NCBI GenBank assembly: GCA_002007465.1
Contig: LNAC01001218.1
Span: forward strand, 124,001-188,000
Direction: 5' to 3'
Origin: Ailurus styani
Taxonomy: Eukaryota > Chordata > Mammalia > Carnivora > Ailuridae
DNA length: 64,000 bases
Below the pieces are notes generated by a model. It saw only the letters and a program-made list of their open reading frames with translations, made no database searches and had not been told where the DNA came from. This document shows positions 31,223 to 42,545 of this stretch, piece after piece. The position numbers and the translations under genes are program-made. The stretch's first letter is position 1, and each line of letters begins with the position of its first letter.

Positions 31223-33490
31223 TTATGTTATGATATTGTTTTCCATTCTGAGCTATTCTCATTACACCGCAATCTGCCGTCATGAGTGTTTGAGAAAAAA
31301 GCAAAACCAGAAAACAGGATTCCTGTCTCTCAAGATCCTGTTCTTTCTGAAACACTTACACCTATTTTCAGCAAGCCAAATTAGAAAATTTGTTCCTCTT
31401 TTCAAGCTCTGATCATCATAGAGGGGTCTCTATTATCCTTGAAGGAGTTGCAGCCATAATAACAAGTCCTAGTGATTATTGGATCCGAGTTCACCGCCCT
31501 TGCTCAAGAGGAACTACAGAAAAGGGAACATACTGTGGAATCAATAAATGCCATATCCAAACACAGCCATCAGCTGTGTCTGAAGAACATTTGGGCAATG
31601 TTTTTCCTGGGTGGGGGGAGGGTCCACGGAGACAGTAGTTACTGCATTCCATAAAAATTAACAGCTCAAATCTTCAGGTCAGCATGTTTAACAAAAACAA
31701 ATCGTTTATTTCTAGAGTGTGGAGCAGATGTGAATGCGTTTGAAAAATATGTGTGTCTGTGGGTGTTTGGTATGAAAAGGATAGAGATGTGTTTTTCCCA
31801 TAAGCATGTGGTCATAAGACTGCAGGCCCATGCTGATGCCTGGGAGTCACAGGCAAGGGAGGATGACAGGTAGGAGGGGGGTTGAAGGGGAGGTAGCCCA
31901 GAGGTGAAGAATAGGTAAAATGAACTAAACAGATACCTTGTGTAAACACGAGGTTATAGGGGCCCAGGATTTATAAGGTTCGTATGCCAAAGGAATCCAA
32001 AATATAACATATATTTTTGCTGTTGAAAGACAGACTTTCATTTTTTCCTATAATTGTAAGTGAACTGCCATCCTTCACAGTTGGAAACACACTCTTTGAC
32101 CATTGCCCTGCAATTTTAGTAATATCTCCTCTTTAACTCTTGGGATTCACCATCCTTTACTTAATAAGGCCATAGAAAGAAAAGAATACATGGAAATACT
32201 TTTCAGGGGCTGCGTATTTTAAAAATAATACATCAGCAGATCCAGTGTCAGAGCTGGAGGAATCTCCAAGTTCATATAGTGTAGCAGTGAAGTTGCCTGG
32301 GGTCATTTACTGTTTCTACCTGAGATGGGATCTAACTGAGTCACTGCACAAAAGCTCTGTGCCCATGGCCAGAGCCACTGCAGACCTTTCTCCACTTTTA
32401 AAAACCACACACACATACACACACATGCACACACACATCACTAGGCAGCATTCTTACCCTTCTTTCATTCAGTCAGAAATAATTTTCTTAGCATCAACTC
32501 GATTAGCTGCCAGTTCTCTTTTAATGGCCTCTAGTTGCTCTATTCTAACATCCCTCTATGGACCGCTAAAGGAGTCACGCTTGCCATTCTCAGCTCGGGG
32601 GCTGGAAGGGGCTGGGGCTGTGTCCTATTAACCTGTGATAACAGAGAGTTGCATTAAATGTGTCTTTTCTCTGTCCCTGAAGTCTTGGGAGAATTAAAGA
32701 GTCTATCAACTGCCTGAATAAGTCTTTGTGAACTCAAGGTTGTCAGGAAAGAAAACCAGAGAGGAGAGAGGAAGGGAAGAAGGACAGAACCTCAGGGCGC
32801 AAGAACACAAACACCTCTTTGCTGAGTTACCACCGTTACAAGGGGAAGAGGTTAATCTGTCTGGGCAAGGTGGGTCAGATCCTTTCCACAGTGAATTGCA
32901 TCATTTACAGCTTTTCCTAAGTATGCCCTAGGATAGACTCTTTCAGTGACTCCTGAGTGTCCGTTTGGGCACTTTCCTAAAATAAAGCACTTCCTGTCAT
33001 TCTGTCGTCAGGATAGGGCAGCCGTCCATAAACGCCCACCCTGAGCCAAATGCACTGCTCCCTTGTTTTTATACGAAGAATAGCTGTTCTATTTTTTCAA
33101 TGTTTGAAAAGAATCAGAATAATAGTATCTTATGACATAGGAGAATTCGGTGAAATACAATTTTCTATGTCCATTGAGTGGAATCCAGCCGTGCCCATTC
33201 ATTTATGTGCACCTGCTTTCATGCTGCTGACAGAGACCATATGGCCCACAAAGCCTAAAATACTTACTTTATGTCCCTTATAGAAAACACTGCTGACCTG
33301 TTCACATGAACCACACGAGGTAACCTCCTAGGAGGAAGTTAATGGAAGTGACATGAGCGTGTGTATTTGAAGGTGTGAGGAAAGTCTCTCCAGAATTTAT
33401 TTAGGGCACAGAAGAGGATGATTTAACATTTTTCTCTTGCAAGATGATGCGAAAATTTTAGTATTAAAAATGCTAAGTTGGGAGACTGCC
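31223..33490. other. Repeat-poor unassigned DNA
   Basis: More than 2 kb lacks recognised mobile elements. It holds an imperfect CA repeat (32403-32438) and several open frames up to 128 codons (32245-32631). That frame reads through the CA repeat as a THTYTHMHTH stretch and shows no domain. No splice-bounded exon is recognised. Confidence 0.35.
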
Positions 33491-33500
33491 TTCAACTACT

Positions 33501-33672
33501 TTAAAAAAAAGATTTTTTTTATTTATTTGAGAAAGAGAGAGAGCATGAGTAGGGGAGAGAGGTAGAGGGAGAAGCAGGCTCCCTGCTGAGCAGGAATTCG
33601 ATCCCAGGACCCAGGAGATCATGAGCTGAGCTGAAGGCAGTTGCTTAACCAACTGAGCCACTCAGGCACCCC
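33501..33672 (-). mobile_element. Can-SINE with a small internal deletion
   Basis: The antisense copy lacks about 20 bases of the usual core, going from CTGCTGAGCAGG straight to AATTCGATCCCAGG. It ends GAGCCACTCAGGCACCCC. CAACTACT/CAACTATT flank it (33493-33500 and 33679-33686). Confidence 0.92.
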
Positions 33673-33683
33673 TACTAGCAACT

Positions 33684-33815
33684 ATTTATTCAGGCATTTA
33701 CTCATTCAGGATGTTTTATTAAGCACATACTGCATATGAAAGATAATATCTTAGGTGATGGGAAGTGTAGGGGGCCTAAAGGTAGAAAGGGCTTTGCTCT
33801 TATTGAAGCTAAGAT
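33684..33815 (-). mobile_element. LINE-2 3' end, antisense
   Basis: ATTTATTCAGGCATTTACTC, TTTATTAAGCACATACTGCAT and TTGCTCTTATTGAAGCTAAG follow the reverse-complement L2 3' end. Confidence 0.7.
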
Positions 33816-34074
33816 CTCTTGGATCTCAAACACATGTCTTCCAAAATAATTATTTATTCATTAGGTTATATACAAGTATCTCTCTGATTTAAACATGCAC
33901 GCTCTTCTTCTTTCAGTTTAAAAATAAAGGATAACCTTTACTATTCAATTACTTGTCTCTTGTATATGTGAAAAGAAAACTCCTCTTACCAGTTTCCCAT
34001 AAAATGAGTCTTTGGTTTTCTCTGCCTTGCCCAATGTAAAGATAATAATTTATCTCTGGACAGCTCTCTTTTGT
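33816..34074. other. Unassigned AT-rich DNA
   Basis: Nothing recognised. Confidence 0.35.
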
Positions 34075-34250
34075 GTAGAAAGAACTTTTACATGGACCAA
34101 CATAGTTGTCATTTGAGTTAGGTACTGCTAGTATGTGTAATTTACAGATGAGTAAACCAAGGTTTGGGGGGCTCTCCTAGTAAGTGACCAAAATGGGGCT
34201 CCAAACCAGGTCATCTAGTTCAAACTCAATAACTCTTCTTCTTGGCAATG
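34075..34250 (-). mobile_element. MIR SINE, antisense
   Basis: TTTACAGATGAGTAAACCAAGG, CTAGTAAGTGACC and GGCTCCAAACCAGGTC are the antisense MIR core and tail. Confidence 0.8.
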
Positions 34251-34441
34251 GAAAAATTATTTATTTTCTACTGGAACTTCACTTATTACATTAGTTAAGA
34301 ATCAAAAGAACAAGAAAGACAAAGCCCTAAGACATGTGATCTTGACGACTGTTAACTATTGCTGCTGATTAGAAAAACTATGATGTCTATGAGCTACTGA
34401 CACCAACCTGGACAGACCGATAATCCACTTCTGGATTTTGA
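34251..34441. other. Unassigned DNA
   Basis: Nothing recognised. Confidence 0.3.
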
Positions 34442-34455
34442 ACACTATACATTTT

Positions 34456-34649
34456 TAAAAATACTTTATTTATTTATTTGAGAAAGAGAGAGATGGAGTG
34501 AGAGAGAGAAAGCATGAGCAGGGGGCAGAGGGAGAAGCAAGCTCCCCGCCAAGGAGGGAGCGGGACTTGGAGCTCCATCCTAGGACCCTGGGATCATGAC
34601 CTGAGCTGAAGGTGGACACTTAACAGACTGAGCCACTCAAGCACGCCTG
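34456..34649 (-). mobile_element. Can-SINE
   Basis: The antisense copy is flanked by a 14-bp duplication with one mismatch, ACACTATACATTTT (34442-34455) and ACACTATAGATTTT (34650-34663). Confidence 0.95.
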
Positions 34650-34664
34650 ACACTATAGATTTTA

Positions 34665-35005
34665 TTTTTAAATTCTGCTTTGCAAAACTGAAGGGAGAGG
34701 ATGATGTGCTATAATAAAAAATGGTAGTTGCCAGACGGGGGGTAGAAGGATGGGAAAAATAGGTGGAGGGGATTAGGAGATACATATTTCCATTTATAAA
34801 ATAAATAAGTCAGAGATGAAAAGATGAAAAGTTCAGCATAGGGAATATAGTCAATAATATTGTAATAATGTTATATGGTGACAGGTGGTGACTATACTCA
34901 CCATGGTGGGCACTGCAAAATGTGTAGAATTATGTAAGTACTATGTGGAGCACCCGGAACTAATATACCTTTATATATCAATTATACTTGAGTAATAATT
35001 TTTTT
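34665..35005 (+). mobile_element. Mammalian LINE-1 3' UTR fragment
   Basis: GGTAGTTGCCAGACGGGGGG, CATTTATAAAATAAATAAGTC, GCATAGGGAATATAGTCAATA, ATGGTGACAGGTGGTGACTA and GAACTAATATACC are the standard 3' UTR of an L1MA-like element. Confidence 0.9.
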
Positions 35006-35019
35006 AATAACTCAATGTG

Positions 35020-35210
35020 GCCACAGAACACGTGGGTTCTAGTTCTGGTCTGCCACTAATCAATTGTGTGTCCTTCAGTCTTTGGGTAAATCACCTCGAA
35101 TCTCCGGGCCCCAATCTTTTTTTTGTCTCTGAAAGGGAATGTTAAATTAGTTACACTCTTAAGTTCTTTCCAGGTGTAATATTCTGAGATTTCATAAATT
35201 CTTTTTTCAG
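35020..35210 (+). mobile_element. MIR SINE
   Basis: GTGGGTTCTAGTTCTGGTCTGCCACTAA is followed by a TTGTGTGTCCTTCAGTCTTTGGG block, TTAAGTTCTTTCCAGGTGTAA and GAGATTTCATAAATTC. The order and spacing are those of a MIRb-like copy. Confidence 0.88.
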
Positions 35211-35639
35211 TAGTTTAGAATTGGTGTTATAATTTATAATTGTTATAAAGAGATCTGCTTTGTCCAAGCATTGCATTTTGGTAATGATTATTCTTTTGTG
35301 ATGGAACATTAACTTTATAAAGAGTGTTTTTTTTAAATAAATACTACTTTGTGATAAAAGAAAAGTGTTTTTCCTGGACCTGATCTAGTTCTTTCTCTAA
35401 TTTCATTAAGTGAGTGAATATGCGGTTCGGTTTCTACTTCCTCCTGGAAGTGGTCCCAAGGAGACCTCGGCCAATCTTGTTCTCCTCTGACCCGTACTGC
35501 CATCCTAGTAACTGAATTGGGCTTGAGCACTTCTTATTTTGTGGCCTCTTTTTTACTGTATCCTTTTATTCTGTAACTTAGTGTTTAGTCCACGGGATGT
35601 ATGCCTGATTTTTGCCTTCCCAGTTCGATGCTGATTCTC
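35211..35639. other. Unassigned DNA
   Basis: Nothing firm is recognised. The end may belong to the following L2. Confidence 0.35.
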
Positions 35640-35740
35640 TTGTGTAGGAAAGGGACTCATGTCTTGTATCTGGAATCCCCAGAGAACTGATCAAATACAT
35701 AGTCTGTGCAGAGCAAGTGCTCTGTAGCCTGTCTTGACCA
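35640..35740 (+). mobile_element. LINE-2 3' end fragment
   Basis: AGGAAAGGGACTCATGTCTTG, GGAATCCCCAGAGAACTG and AGCAAGTGCTCTG resemble the L2 3' end (GGGACTGTGTCTTG, ATCCCCAGCACC, TAGGTGCTC). Confidence 0.5.
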
Positions 35741-36894
35741 AACCTCCTTGTATTAATATATATCTAACAAGCTGAGTGAATAGGAATGAACAAATGCCAG
35801 TGTGAAAATCTTAGGAATATAAATAAATATTTAATATGCTTACCCTCAGAACTAAAATATTGTTGACATTAGTGTAATACACATTTTACTCTATCTCCTG
35901 AAATAGATGTATCTTTGTTGTGACACTTAACAGAAGATGAATAAGGGTTGCCCAAATCATTCTTTTACTCTAACACTTGAATTTTTTACAAAACCCCACA
36001 TTTTTCTAAAAGTTACAGTTCTTTATTTTTCTCTAAATAATATGATCAAAACACCATTGTTAAAGAAAGGATCCACAGCATTGTCCTTTAAATTTGTTAC
36101 TTTATTTTTGATTCCCATTAAAATTTGGATATCAATTTATTCATGTCATGTTTTAGCCCTAGGATCTGGGGCAGCATCTTGACACAGAGGTACCTGGCGG
36201 CAGTTCTTGTAAGCAAAGAATAATTTGGTTTGGAAATTGCTGACTTTTAAATTATTAACACAAGCACACACCAGGAAAAAGAAGGGTTTCCTTAGCAAAA
36301 TGATAGAATCACAGCCTTTTCTCTTGAAGTTGTCACCATTCAATGTGAAAGATTGTTTGATGTTGCTGAGGTTGAAAAACACCCGTTCATTTTTTTTCCT
36401 AAAGAAAAGCCTTTGTTTCTCAGTTTGATATTTTTCATGAATAATTGGAGACTGGGGAAATTGAAAAGGATTTTTGTCTCTGGCTGAACTGAAATGGTAA
36501 ACATTCTTGGAAATCAAAACCTGCAAAACAGCGAGTACTTTTTTTCTTTTTCTCAACTGCTTAAACATAACCTAGATATTGGAAAGCAAAAAACAAAACA
36601 GAAACAAAACCCACAATAGCAGGAGGGTATCTGCTCCATACTTTATAAAGCCACAAGAAAAGTGTTTATCCAGGTCTCTACGGTCTATTTATAATGCAGT
36701 TGCTGTTATCGCAAAGAGTGTTTCCTGCCTCATCCAAGGACAGTCTCTGCAGTTCACCTACACAGGTATTCAGTCTTATCAAAGCTCACAAATACAGGCA
36801 TTGGATCCTGTCATTAATATCAGTTTATTGTTTGCCATATGGACTAATTCATGCTCTCTCTCCACTCTCTGTGTTCAACTTGATGAGTAGTGGT
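35741..36894. other. Repeat-poor unassigned DNA
   Basis: A 140-codon minus-strand open frame (36146-36568), rich in K, F and N, has no recognisable domain. Two overlapping plus-strand frames at 36579-36921 are likewise unrecognised. No mobile element is identified. Confidence 0.35.
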
Positions 36895-37140
36895 AATAAT
36901 AAAATAGTAGCCACCAGTTAAAGGATACTGATTTACCAGGCATACTAACTTCGGCGTGGCTTAGGCATGAGTTAATTCTCACAACATCCTTCCAAGAAAA
37001 GTATCCTTAGTGCCATCACACAAATGAAGAATATGAAATGAAGTAATTTCTCCCAACACAGATACGGATTGTGAATAGAGCTAGAATTAAAATTCAGGTC
37101 ACCCTGACTCCAGAGAAGTTGCTAAATCCTCTTAGGGTGC
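36895..37140 (-). mobile_element. MIR SINE, antisense, nearly full length
   Basis: TTTACCAGGCATACTAACTTC, TAATTCTCACAACATCC, GTGAATAGAGCTAGAATTAAA and CACCCTGACTCCAGAGAAG follow antisense MIR through its length. Confidence 0.88.
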
Positions 37141-37563
37141 TCTGAGATCTAGGTGAGACATTTGGACACACTTAGAAGAAGGAGGACGAGAAAGTGAGCA
37201 TTGCTTCTACTGAATGAAAGACCTAGGCATTGTTCAGGGAAGGGATTATTCATTTAGAGGAGGGGGCAATGAGGATAACTTGGTGGAAGAGGTTGTGGGA
37301 ATGGTAAGTAGGACTAATAAAGCCAAGTCAGCAGGAAAGCTACTGTTTTGAACTAGAAGAGGAGGTAGAAATGAATGATGATGGAGAGGTTCCTATTGAT
37401 TGTGTCCATTCCTTTGATTGAAAGAGATGAATGCCTTCTCAGATAGACCTGCCCTTTCAACAAACTCCCAATCAGGAGAGAACATTAAGGCAAAACTATC
37501 CCTTTAACAAAATACTCATTCTGTAGCCTCTCCCCTATGCTTTTGATGTGTTTTTAGAGTAGG
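37141..37563. other. Unassigned DNA
   Basis: Nothing recognised. Confidence 0.35.
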
Positions 37564-37690
37564 GTTGTTGGGGTCCAGAGCCAAAGGCCAAGAAAAAATT
37601 CTTGAGACATATCTGGTGCAAAAAATGGGGTTTTATTAAAGCACAGGACAGGACCAGTGGGTAGAACCAACCTCAAACTAGCCCTAAACC
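37564..37690 (-). mobile_element. Possible carnivore LTR fragment, antisense
   Basis: GTTGGGGTCCAGAGCCAAAGG, TTCTTGAGACATATCTGGTGC and GGGGTTTTATTAAAGCACAGG resemble a carnivore LTR repeat I have seen in other carnivores. The reverse complement has the AATAAA signal expected in an LTR R region. The family name and its full extent are uncertain. Confidence 0.45.
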
Positions 37691-38059
37691 ACACCTGTCT
37701 GAAACCTGCCTTTTTCTCCAGACTTCCAAAGTTTATTTTCTGCTGTGAGAATGCCAGGCTATTGACCTCACCCCTTGGTTGGCTTGTGTCTCTGCAATAC
37801 CCAGAACATTAATATTCCTCTCTTTTGAATATATTTGTCTTCTGTGACTGGGTTTAGGTGAAGAACTGGCCCCAAGTAACTGGGAGAAGCCTGTTGCCTG
37901 ATTCCCCTCTGGTAGCCCTTTCCTTTGAAACTGAAGTCCTTTCTCCTTTTCATTTTGTTTTCTGGTGCAATATTTCTGAAATGAGCTTCTTCCATGCCAG
38001 ACACACTTGTTATATCTGCTCAGATCTTCTGAAATTATAAATCCAATGCATTATCTGGG
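37691..38059. other. Unassigned DNA
   Basis: This may include more of the preceding LTR. Nothing firm is recognised. Confidence 0.3.
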
Positions 38060-38480
38060 TCTTGGACGAGATGTGCACACGGGTCCTTCATCCCCCACCA
38101 GAGGGGGATTACTTCTGTCATCACTGGGTCTCAGCTTGCCTAGGATTTCTTCTACACCCCACTATCCACAGCCTCCCCAGCCAAGTTCCAAGGCCAGCAC
38201 GGTCCGTGTTGTGTTCTAACCTCATATGGCTCCCCTTGGTCTCTCTCTGTAGTTCTCCTACACTATTTCCCTCCTCTTTAGCCACCATGCATGTGGGGTA
38301 GCTCCAAAAAAAAAAATTCCTGAAAGGCAGGGTTCACATATTATTTGTTTGTTTGTTTGTTTGTTTGTTTATTTGATTTTTGGTATCCTTGAATACCTAA
38401 CCTGGAGGCCTGCACAAATTAATGATTCATCGGTGATTTTTTTACTTGGTGGGTGCTTAATGAACAAATGAATAAAAGAG
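38060..38480 (+). mobile_element. LINE-2 3' end
   Basis: The 3' part is clear: AAGGCAGGGTTCACATATT, CCTGGAGGCCTGCACA and GTGGGTGCTTAATGAACAAATG match the L2 end (GGCAGGGACTG, CCTGGCACA, TAGGTGCTCAATAAATATTTG). A (TTTG)n run at 38342-38371 lies inside it. The 5' limit is a guess. Confidence 0.8.
38342..38371. repeat. (TTTG)n microsatellite
   Basis: About seven TTTG units interrupt the L2 3' end. Confidence 0.95.
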
Positions 38481-38975
38481 AATAGACAGGCAGACAGGAA
38501 AATGGTACATGGCAATCATGTATCCTTTACCAGAGAGAACTAGAAAAGGCTTCTTGTACTGTTTTTTGCTCCCCCTCAATCCTGACCTTGGCTAGTTGAA
38601 ATGCAAATGGATTAAGCTGGATGGAGGGAGATGCATGTGAGTGACCAGCTTTGCATCTATCTGCCTGATGCCACCGGGGAGATAGCCTGTAGTGGTGACA
38701 CTACCCATCCATCAGGCAAATGGGTACAGCTGCCAGGACACCCTGATTGCTCAGCCATCACTGGGAGATATGCTGGCAGCCCTGGAAATCTGCACACCAT
38801 GGCTGTGGGTAGATCTAGGACCTAGCCCCAAGAGAACACCAAGCTACATTTGCACCTGCCTGTAGTTCAAGGGAGGGAAGAAGGAAAAGAGAGGCACAAC
38901 CTCAGAATACAAAGCAAAAGAATATACCCAGTACCTCACTAAAGCAGAGAAAGGTCCTGGGGGGAAAACAGTTTC
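38481..38975. other. Unassigned DNA
   Basis: Nothing recognised. The GC content is higher around 38640-38830, where a 64-codon frame has no recognisable product. Confidence 0.35.
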
Positions 38976-38992
38976 AAAGATACTATGTTATT

Positions 38993-39193
38993 GGGACGCC
39001 TGGGTGGCTCAGTCATTTAAGCATCTGCCTTTGGCTCAGGTCATGATCCCAGAGTCCTGGGATCAAGTCCTGCTTCAGGCTCCTTGCTCAGCAGGGAGCC
39101 TGCTTCTCTCTCTGCCTCTGCCTGCCACTCTGCCTGCTTGTGCTCTTTCCCTTTGTCTCTGACAAATAAATAAATAAAATCTAAAAAAAAAAA
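38993..39193 (+). mobile_element. Can-SINE
   Basis: It starts GACGCCTGGGTGGCTCAG and ends AAATAAATAAATAAAATCTAAAAA. The 17-bp flanks AAAGATACTATGTTATT (38976-38992) and AAAGATATGATGTTACC (39194-39210) match apart from four changes. Confidence 0.95.
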
Positions 39194-39294
39194 AAAGATA
39201 TGATGTTACCAAGCTTAAGGCCTCATTCTTTCTACTTTGTTAGAATCCTTCTGAAAATACTGGTTTGCACCCCCTTCCCTCCCAAGTCTGTCTC
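39194..39294. other. Unassigned spacer
   Basis: A short stretch between the SINE target site and the MER5-like element. Confidence 0.3.
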
Positions 39295-39488
39295 CTGGCC
39301 TCTGCCGAAGCCTCCCAGACTAGCAGCATCAGCAACCGAGAACTTGTGAGAAATGCAAATTCTCAGGCTGTACCCTGGGCCTACTGAATCAGAAACTCCA
39401 GGAGTGGAGCCCAAAGATCTCTGTATTAGCAGAGATCTATCAAGCCCTGCAGGCGGTCATAATATGCTCTGAAGTTTGAAAACCACTG
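39295..39488 (+). mobile_element. hAT-type DNA transposon (MER5A-like)
   Basis: CTAGCAGCATCAGCAACCGAG, GAAATGCAAATTCTCAGGC, CCTACTGAATCAGAAACTCC and GAAGTTTGAAAACCACTG are the MER5A landmarks in order and orientation. It is non-autonomous, with no transposase. Confidence 0.92.
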
Positions 39489-39703
39489 GTGTAATCTGTG
39501 ACTGAAGCAAACGGTTCCCTTCAACTCCTGTCAGTCTGAACCATCTGAGGTCCTTCCACTCAAGAAAGACCCAGGGAGTAGACCCAGGGTCAGAACCACT
39601 CAGTTGTTTCTTGGGATAAAGGTCATTGTGACTCCTGGCAGACATTGGAGATGGTCCTGACTTTCACCTCAGGAGGAATTAGTCAGTTCAAACTCCTGTC
39701 AAA
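39489..39703. other. Unassigned DNA
   Basis: Nothing recognised. Confidence 0.3.
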
Positions 39704-39714
39704 ATACACTTTCC

Positions 39715-39907
39715 CGGGTACCTGGGTGGCCTAGTCGGTTAAGCATCCAACTCTTGGTTTCAGCTCAGGTCTGATCTCATGGGTGATGACACTGAGCCCC
39801 ACATTGGGCTCTGTGCTCATCGGGGGTTCTGCTTGAAGAATCTCTCCTTCTGCCCCTCCCCCACTTGTTCTCTCTCTCTCTCAAATAAATATATAAATCT
39901 TAAAAAA
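39715..39907 (+). mobile_element. Can-SINE (older type)
   Basis: GGGTACCTGGGTGGCCTAGTC head, TTGGTTTCAGCTCAGGTC body and an AAATAAATATATAAATC tail. ATACACTTTCC occurs at 39704-39714 and 39909-39919. Confidence 0.95.
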
Positions 39908-39919
39908 GATACACTTTCC

Positions 39920-40241
39920 AAAGAGTTGGAAACATGACCCAAATATACAATTAGTACATGTCAGAGATTTTATTCAATCCCTCAATTGGTGAGAAAACTA
40001 GTAAGAGAGCAAACCCAGAAACTGGCTCTTTATAAGCAATAAAAAAATAGAAGAGGAATAATACAAGAGGAATGTCAGAATAAGATTATAAACAAAACTA
40101 TTTAATGCCCTATTGGCAATAATACCATAGCTTTGGAGTTATCTTTTCTCCTATGGAACATAAATCATTGCATTTCTACAAGATACAAATCTGTAAGATT
40201 GTTTAACGTTGCAGAGTCTGGACTTAATAGGGAAGAGTAAA

Positions 40242-40272
<31 letters not shown>

Positions 40273-41050
40273 TTATATATTTATATATATATAAAGCTTA
40301 CAGTGTCCTAGAAATTTTAATATTTCTTTGGTGGGACTGTTACATAATGCTCCAGAATGACACAGAGAAGACAGGCAGATATCCTCACGGGCCTTCTTTA
40401 TAAGTCTGGAAACACTACAGATCTAGTCTTTAGATCCTAATTCTTGGTGGGCACAGGTGGGGCTCTTGGGGTTATTAATGTGTGAAATCTGAACTTTGGT
40501 TGCCTGCTGATCAAGGTAGTTTGCTCTTCTTTGCCCTCTTGTTCAGAGTTGGGTGTGGACAGCAGGCCCTGTATTCCTAGGACCCATGGCTTGGTGCACA
40601 CTCCCTTCTTCCTCTGTCACTTTCCTTCACTTCATTTGTATATTGTCATTTTATTCTCCCAGAGAGTTCTCTTCAGAGAATAGCAACAAGTTCAAGTTCA
40701 GAAAGAAGCAGCATTGGGGAGATTTCCATATTCTTAAAGGCTTCTAACTCAGACCTTGATCATTGCTGGGGAATTTTTCAAGATGCTGATCATGTCTCAG
40801 GTAAGCCAGAGGCCACTTTTTTATATAGGGGGTGAGTTTTAAACATCAGGACTAAAGAGACACAGAGGGTATAAATGTGAGTGGAATTTTGATGGGGAAG
40901 CAGCTGGGTAGCAGGAGCCAAAGAAAACCAGGACCTCAAAGAGAGAAGCAGGACACCTGCTGAACACTTAACTACTTTAATTTCTTTTAACAGAAAAACT
41001 GAGAAACACCCAGACCTGGCTGTCATCTTCGATCCACGTCCTGCCCCTTG
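39920..41050. other. Unassigned DNA with an AT palindromic repeat
   Basis: An (AT)n stretch lies at 40231-40300 with ATATATATAAAGCTTA occurring twice. No gene is recognised; two frames of 64 and 78 codons lack any domain. Confidence 0.4.
40231..40300. repeat. (AT)n with repeated AAGCTT
   Basis: Two AT arrays are separated by TATAAAGCTTATATATTTA. The whole is self-complementary over much of its length. Confidence 0.9.
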
Positions 41051-41054
41051 TCAC

Positions 41055-41710
41055 TGTATTGCAAGGCTTCTTAACTGAGATGGATTATTCTATCCTTCCT
41101 GAGGATAGAATCCAGGGGGTCCACAAACTTGGATGGAGAAAGAGTTGAAACTAGGTCCATATAGAGCATTTCTTTGTATTAATGAAGCCAACAAACTAGA
41201 ACAGTATTATCAGTACTTGTGACTTTGTTATGGAGGTTTTCACCTCACTACTTTATCCCTCTGCTAGATTCCATTATTTAAAGTGTTGGGATGCCTGGGT
41301 GGCTCAGTCAGTTAAGTGTCCGACTTGATTTTGGCTCAGGTCACGATATCAGGGTCTTGAGATGGAGCCCTGAATCGGGCTCTGTGCTGGACATGGAGCA
41401 TGCTTAAGATTCTCTTTCTTCCTCTCCTTCTGCCCCCACCACCCTGCCCATGGGTACACTTTCTCAAAAATAAAATAAAATAAAATAAAATGTTAATAGA
41501 GAGGTGCATGTAAAACTATACAACTCATTTAACAATAGTTTGGTAACTATATTTTGATATAAATAGTTTACTTTGTAATGCTATATATTTTATTCTGTGG
41601 ATTGAGAAACATTCTAAAAAGAGATTCATATGCTATGTCAGATTTCTGAAGGGTTCGTGGCACAAAGAAGCTCGATAATCCTTGTGTATTTTAACTTCAT
41701 ACAAAAGAAA
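41055..41710 (+). mobile_element. Non-autonomous DNA transposon relic (hAT-like), split by a SINE
   Basis: The ends read GGCTTCTTAACTGAGATGG with CAGGGGGTCCACAAACTTGG, and GAAGGGTTCGTGGCACAAAGAAG. The middle has ACAGTATTATCAGTACTTGTG and TGGTAACTATATTTTGATATAAATAG. This is an old transposon with GGGGGTCCA motifs at both ends. I recognise the family but cannot name it with certainty. Confidence 0.6.
41289..41487 (+). mobile_element. Can-SINE with an (AAAAT)n tail
   Basis: GGGATGCCTGGGTGGCTCAGTC head and a five-unit AAAAT tail. The flanks AAGTGTT (41281-41287) and AATGTT (41489-41494) are a weak duplication. It lies inside the DNA transposon relic. Confidence 0.94.
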
Positions 41711-41846
41711 ACCAAACAAAAATCAGTTTTGTTTAGTTTGCTGCCTACCTGTGCTTTGTAGGTTTTGTGGTGATATTTTCTTTTGCTTCAACTAAACTTG
41801 GGAAACAGCATGCCCTTGGTTACTATGTACTAAATGTTTTCCTGCT

Positions 41847-41885
<39 letters not shown>

Positions 41886-42399
41886 AAAGGATTCTTGGTG
41901 TTTAAAGGTGTAAGACAGTATTTATGGTTAGGATTCAGGGAAGAGCTGTTCTGAATATTTCAGGTCCCAACACAAACTCAAGCAACTAATATCCATCCAT
42001 TAATGCAGAATCTAGGCAACTGCTTCTTTTGACCTCACTAAATCCTTTCCAGAGCAAGAAGCTTTTATTCTTCTTCAAGCCTCAGGTGGCAGATCCAGGG
42101 CAAAATAGCCTTTGTTCCCAATTATGTGCTTTCACAGTCATTGTCTATAAAGGGAATAGGGGATAATGAAAGGGATGTGATTTTAGTTCATGATCAAACT
42201 GGATTTTTTTTTCCATTTCTGATTCATATTCAGTGTTAGGCAGTCTGTGGAAACTCTTTTTTGGGCAGGGGAAAGGGACAAGGACAAGCATTTATCCTCC
42301 TCTTCTTTTCAAATTTGGCAAAGAGATAAGAAGCCTGCAACAAAGGCTTTTACGTGCAACCACTTTGAGACTCAGGGTCAGAGCTGAGAAGGAAAGTGT
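41711..42399. other. Unassigned DNA with an (AT)n microsatellite
   Basis: An AT run of about 33 bases lies at 41849-41881. No gene or other repeat is recognised. Confidence 0.5.
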
Positions 42400-42545
42400 G
42401 CAGAGGTAAGAGTTGGATTCAAATGCCTTTTTTACTACTTACTAATTGTGTGATCAAAGATGTGTTATTTAATCACTCAGGTTCTTGTACAGTATGAATG
42501 TGCTTGCTGTGTCTACATTGAAGGGTTATTGGGAATGAAGTGTAC
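42400..42545 (+). mobile_element. MIR SINE
   Basis: GTTGGATTCAAATGCCTTTTTT, TACTTACTAATTGTGTGATC and TGTTATTTAATCACTCAGG match MIR in order. Confidence 0.8.

Noticed and set aside
32245..32631. 128-codon plus-strand frame
   Set aside because: It reads through an imperfect CA repeat (THTYTHMHTH) and has no domain or exon signals.
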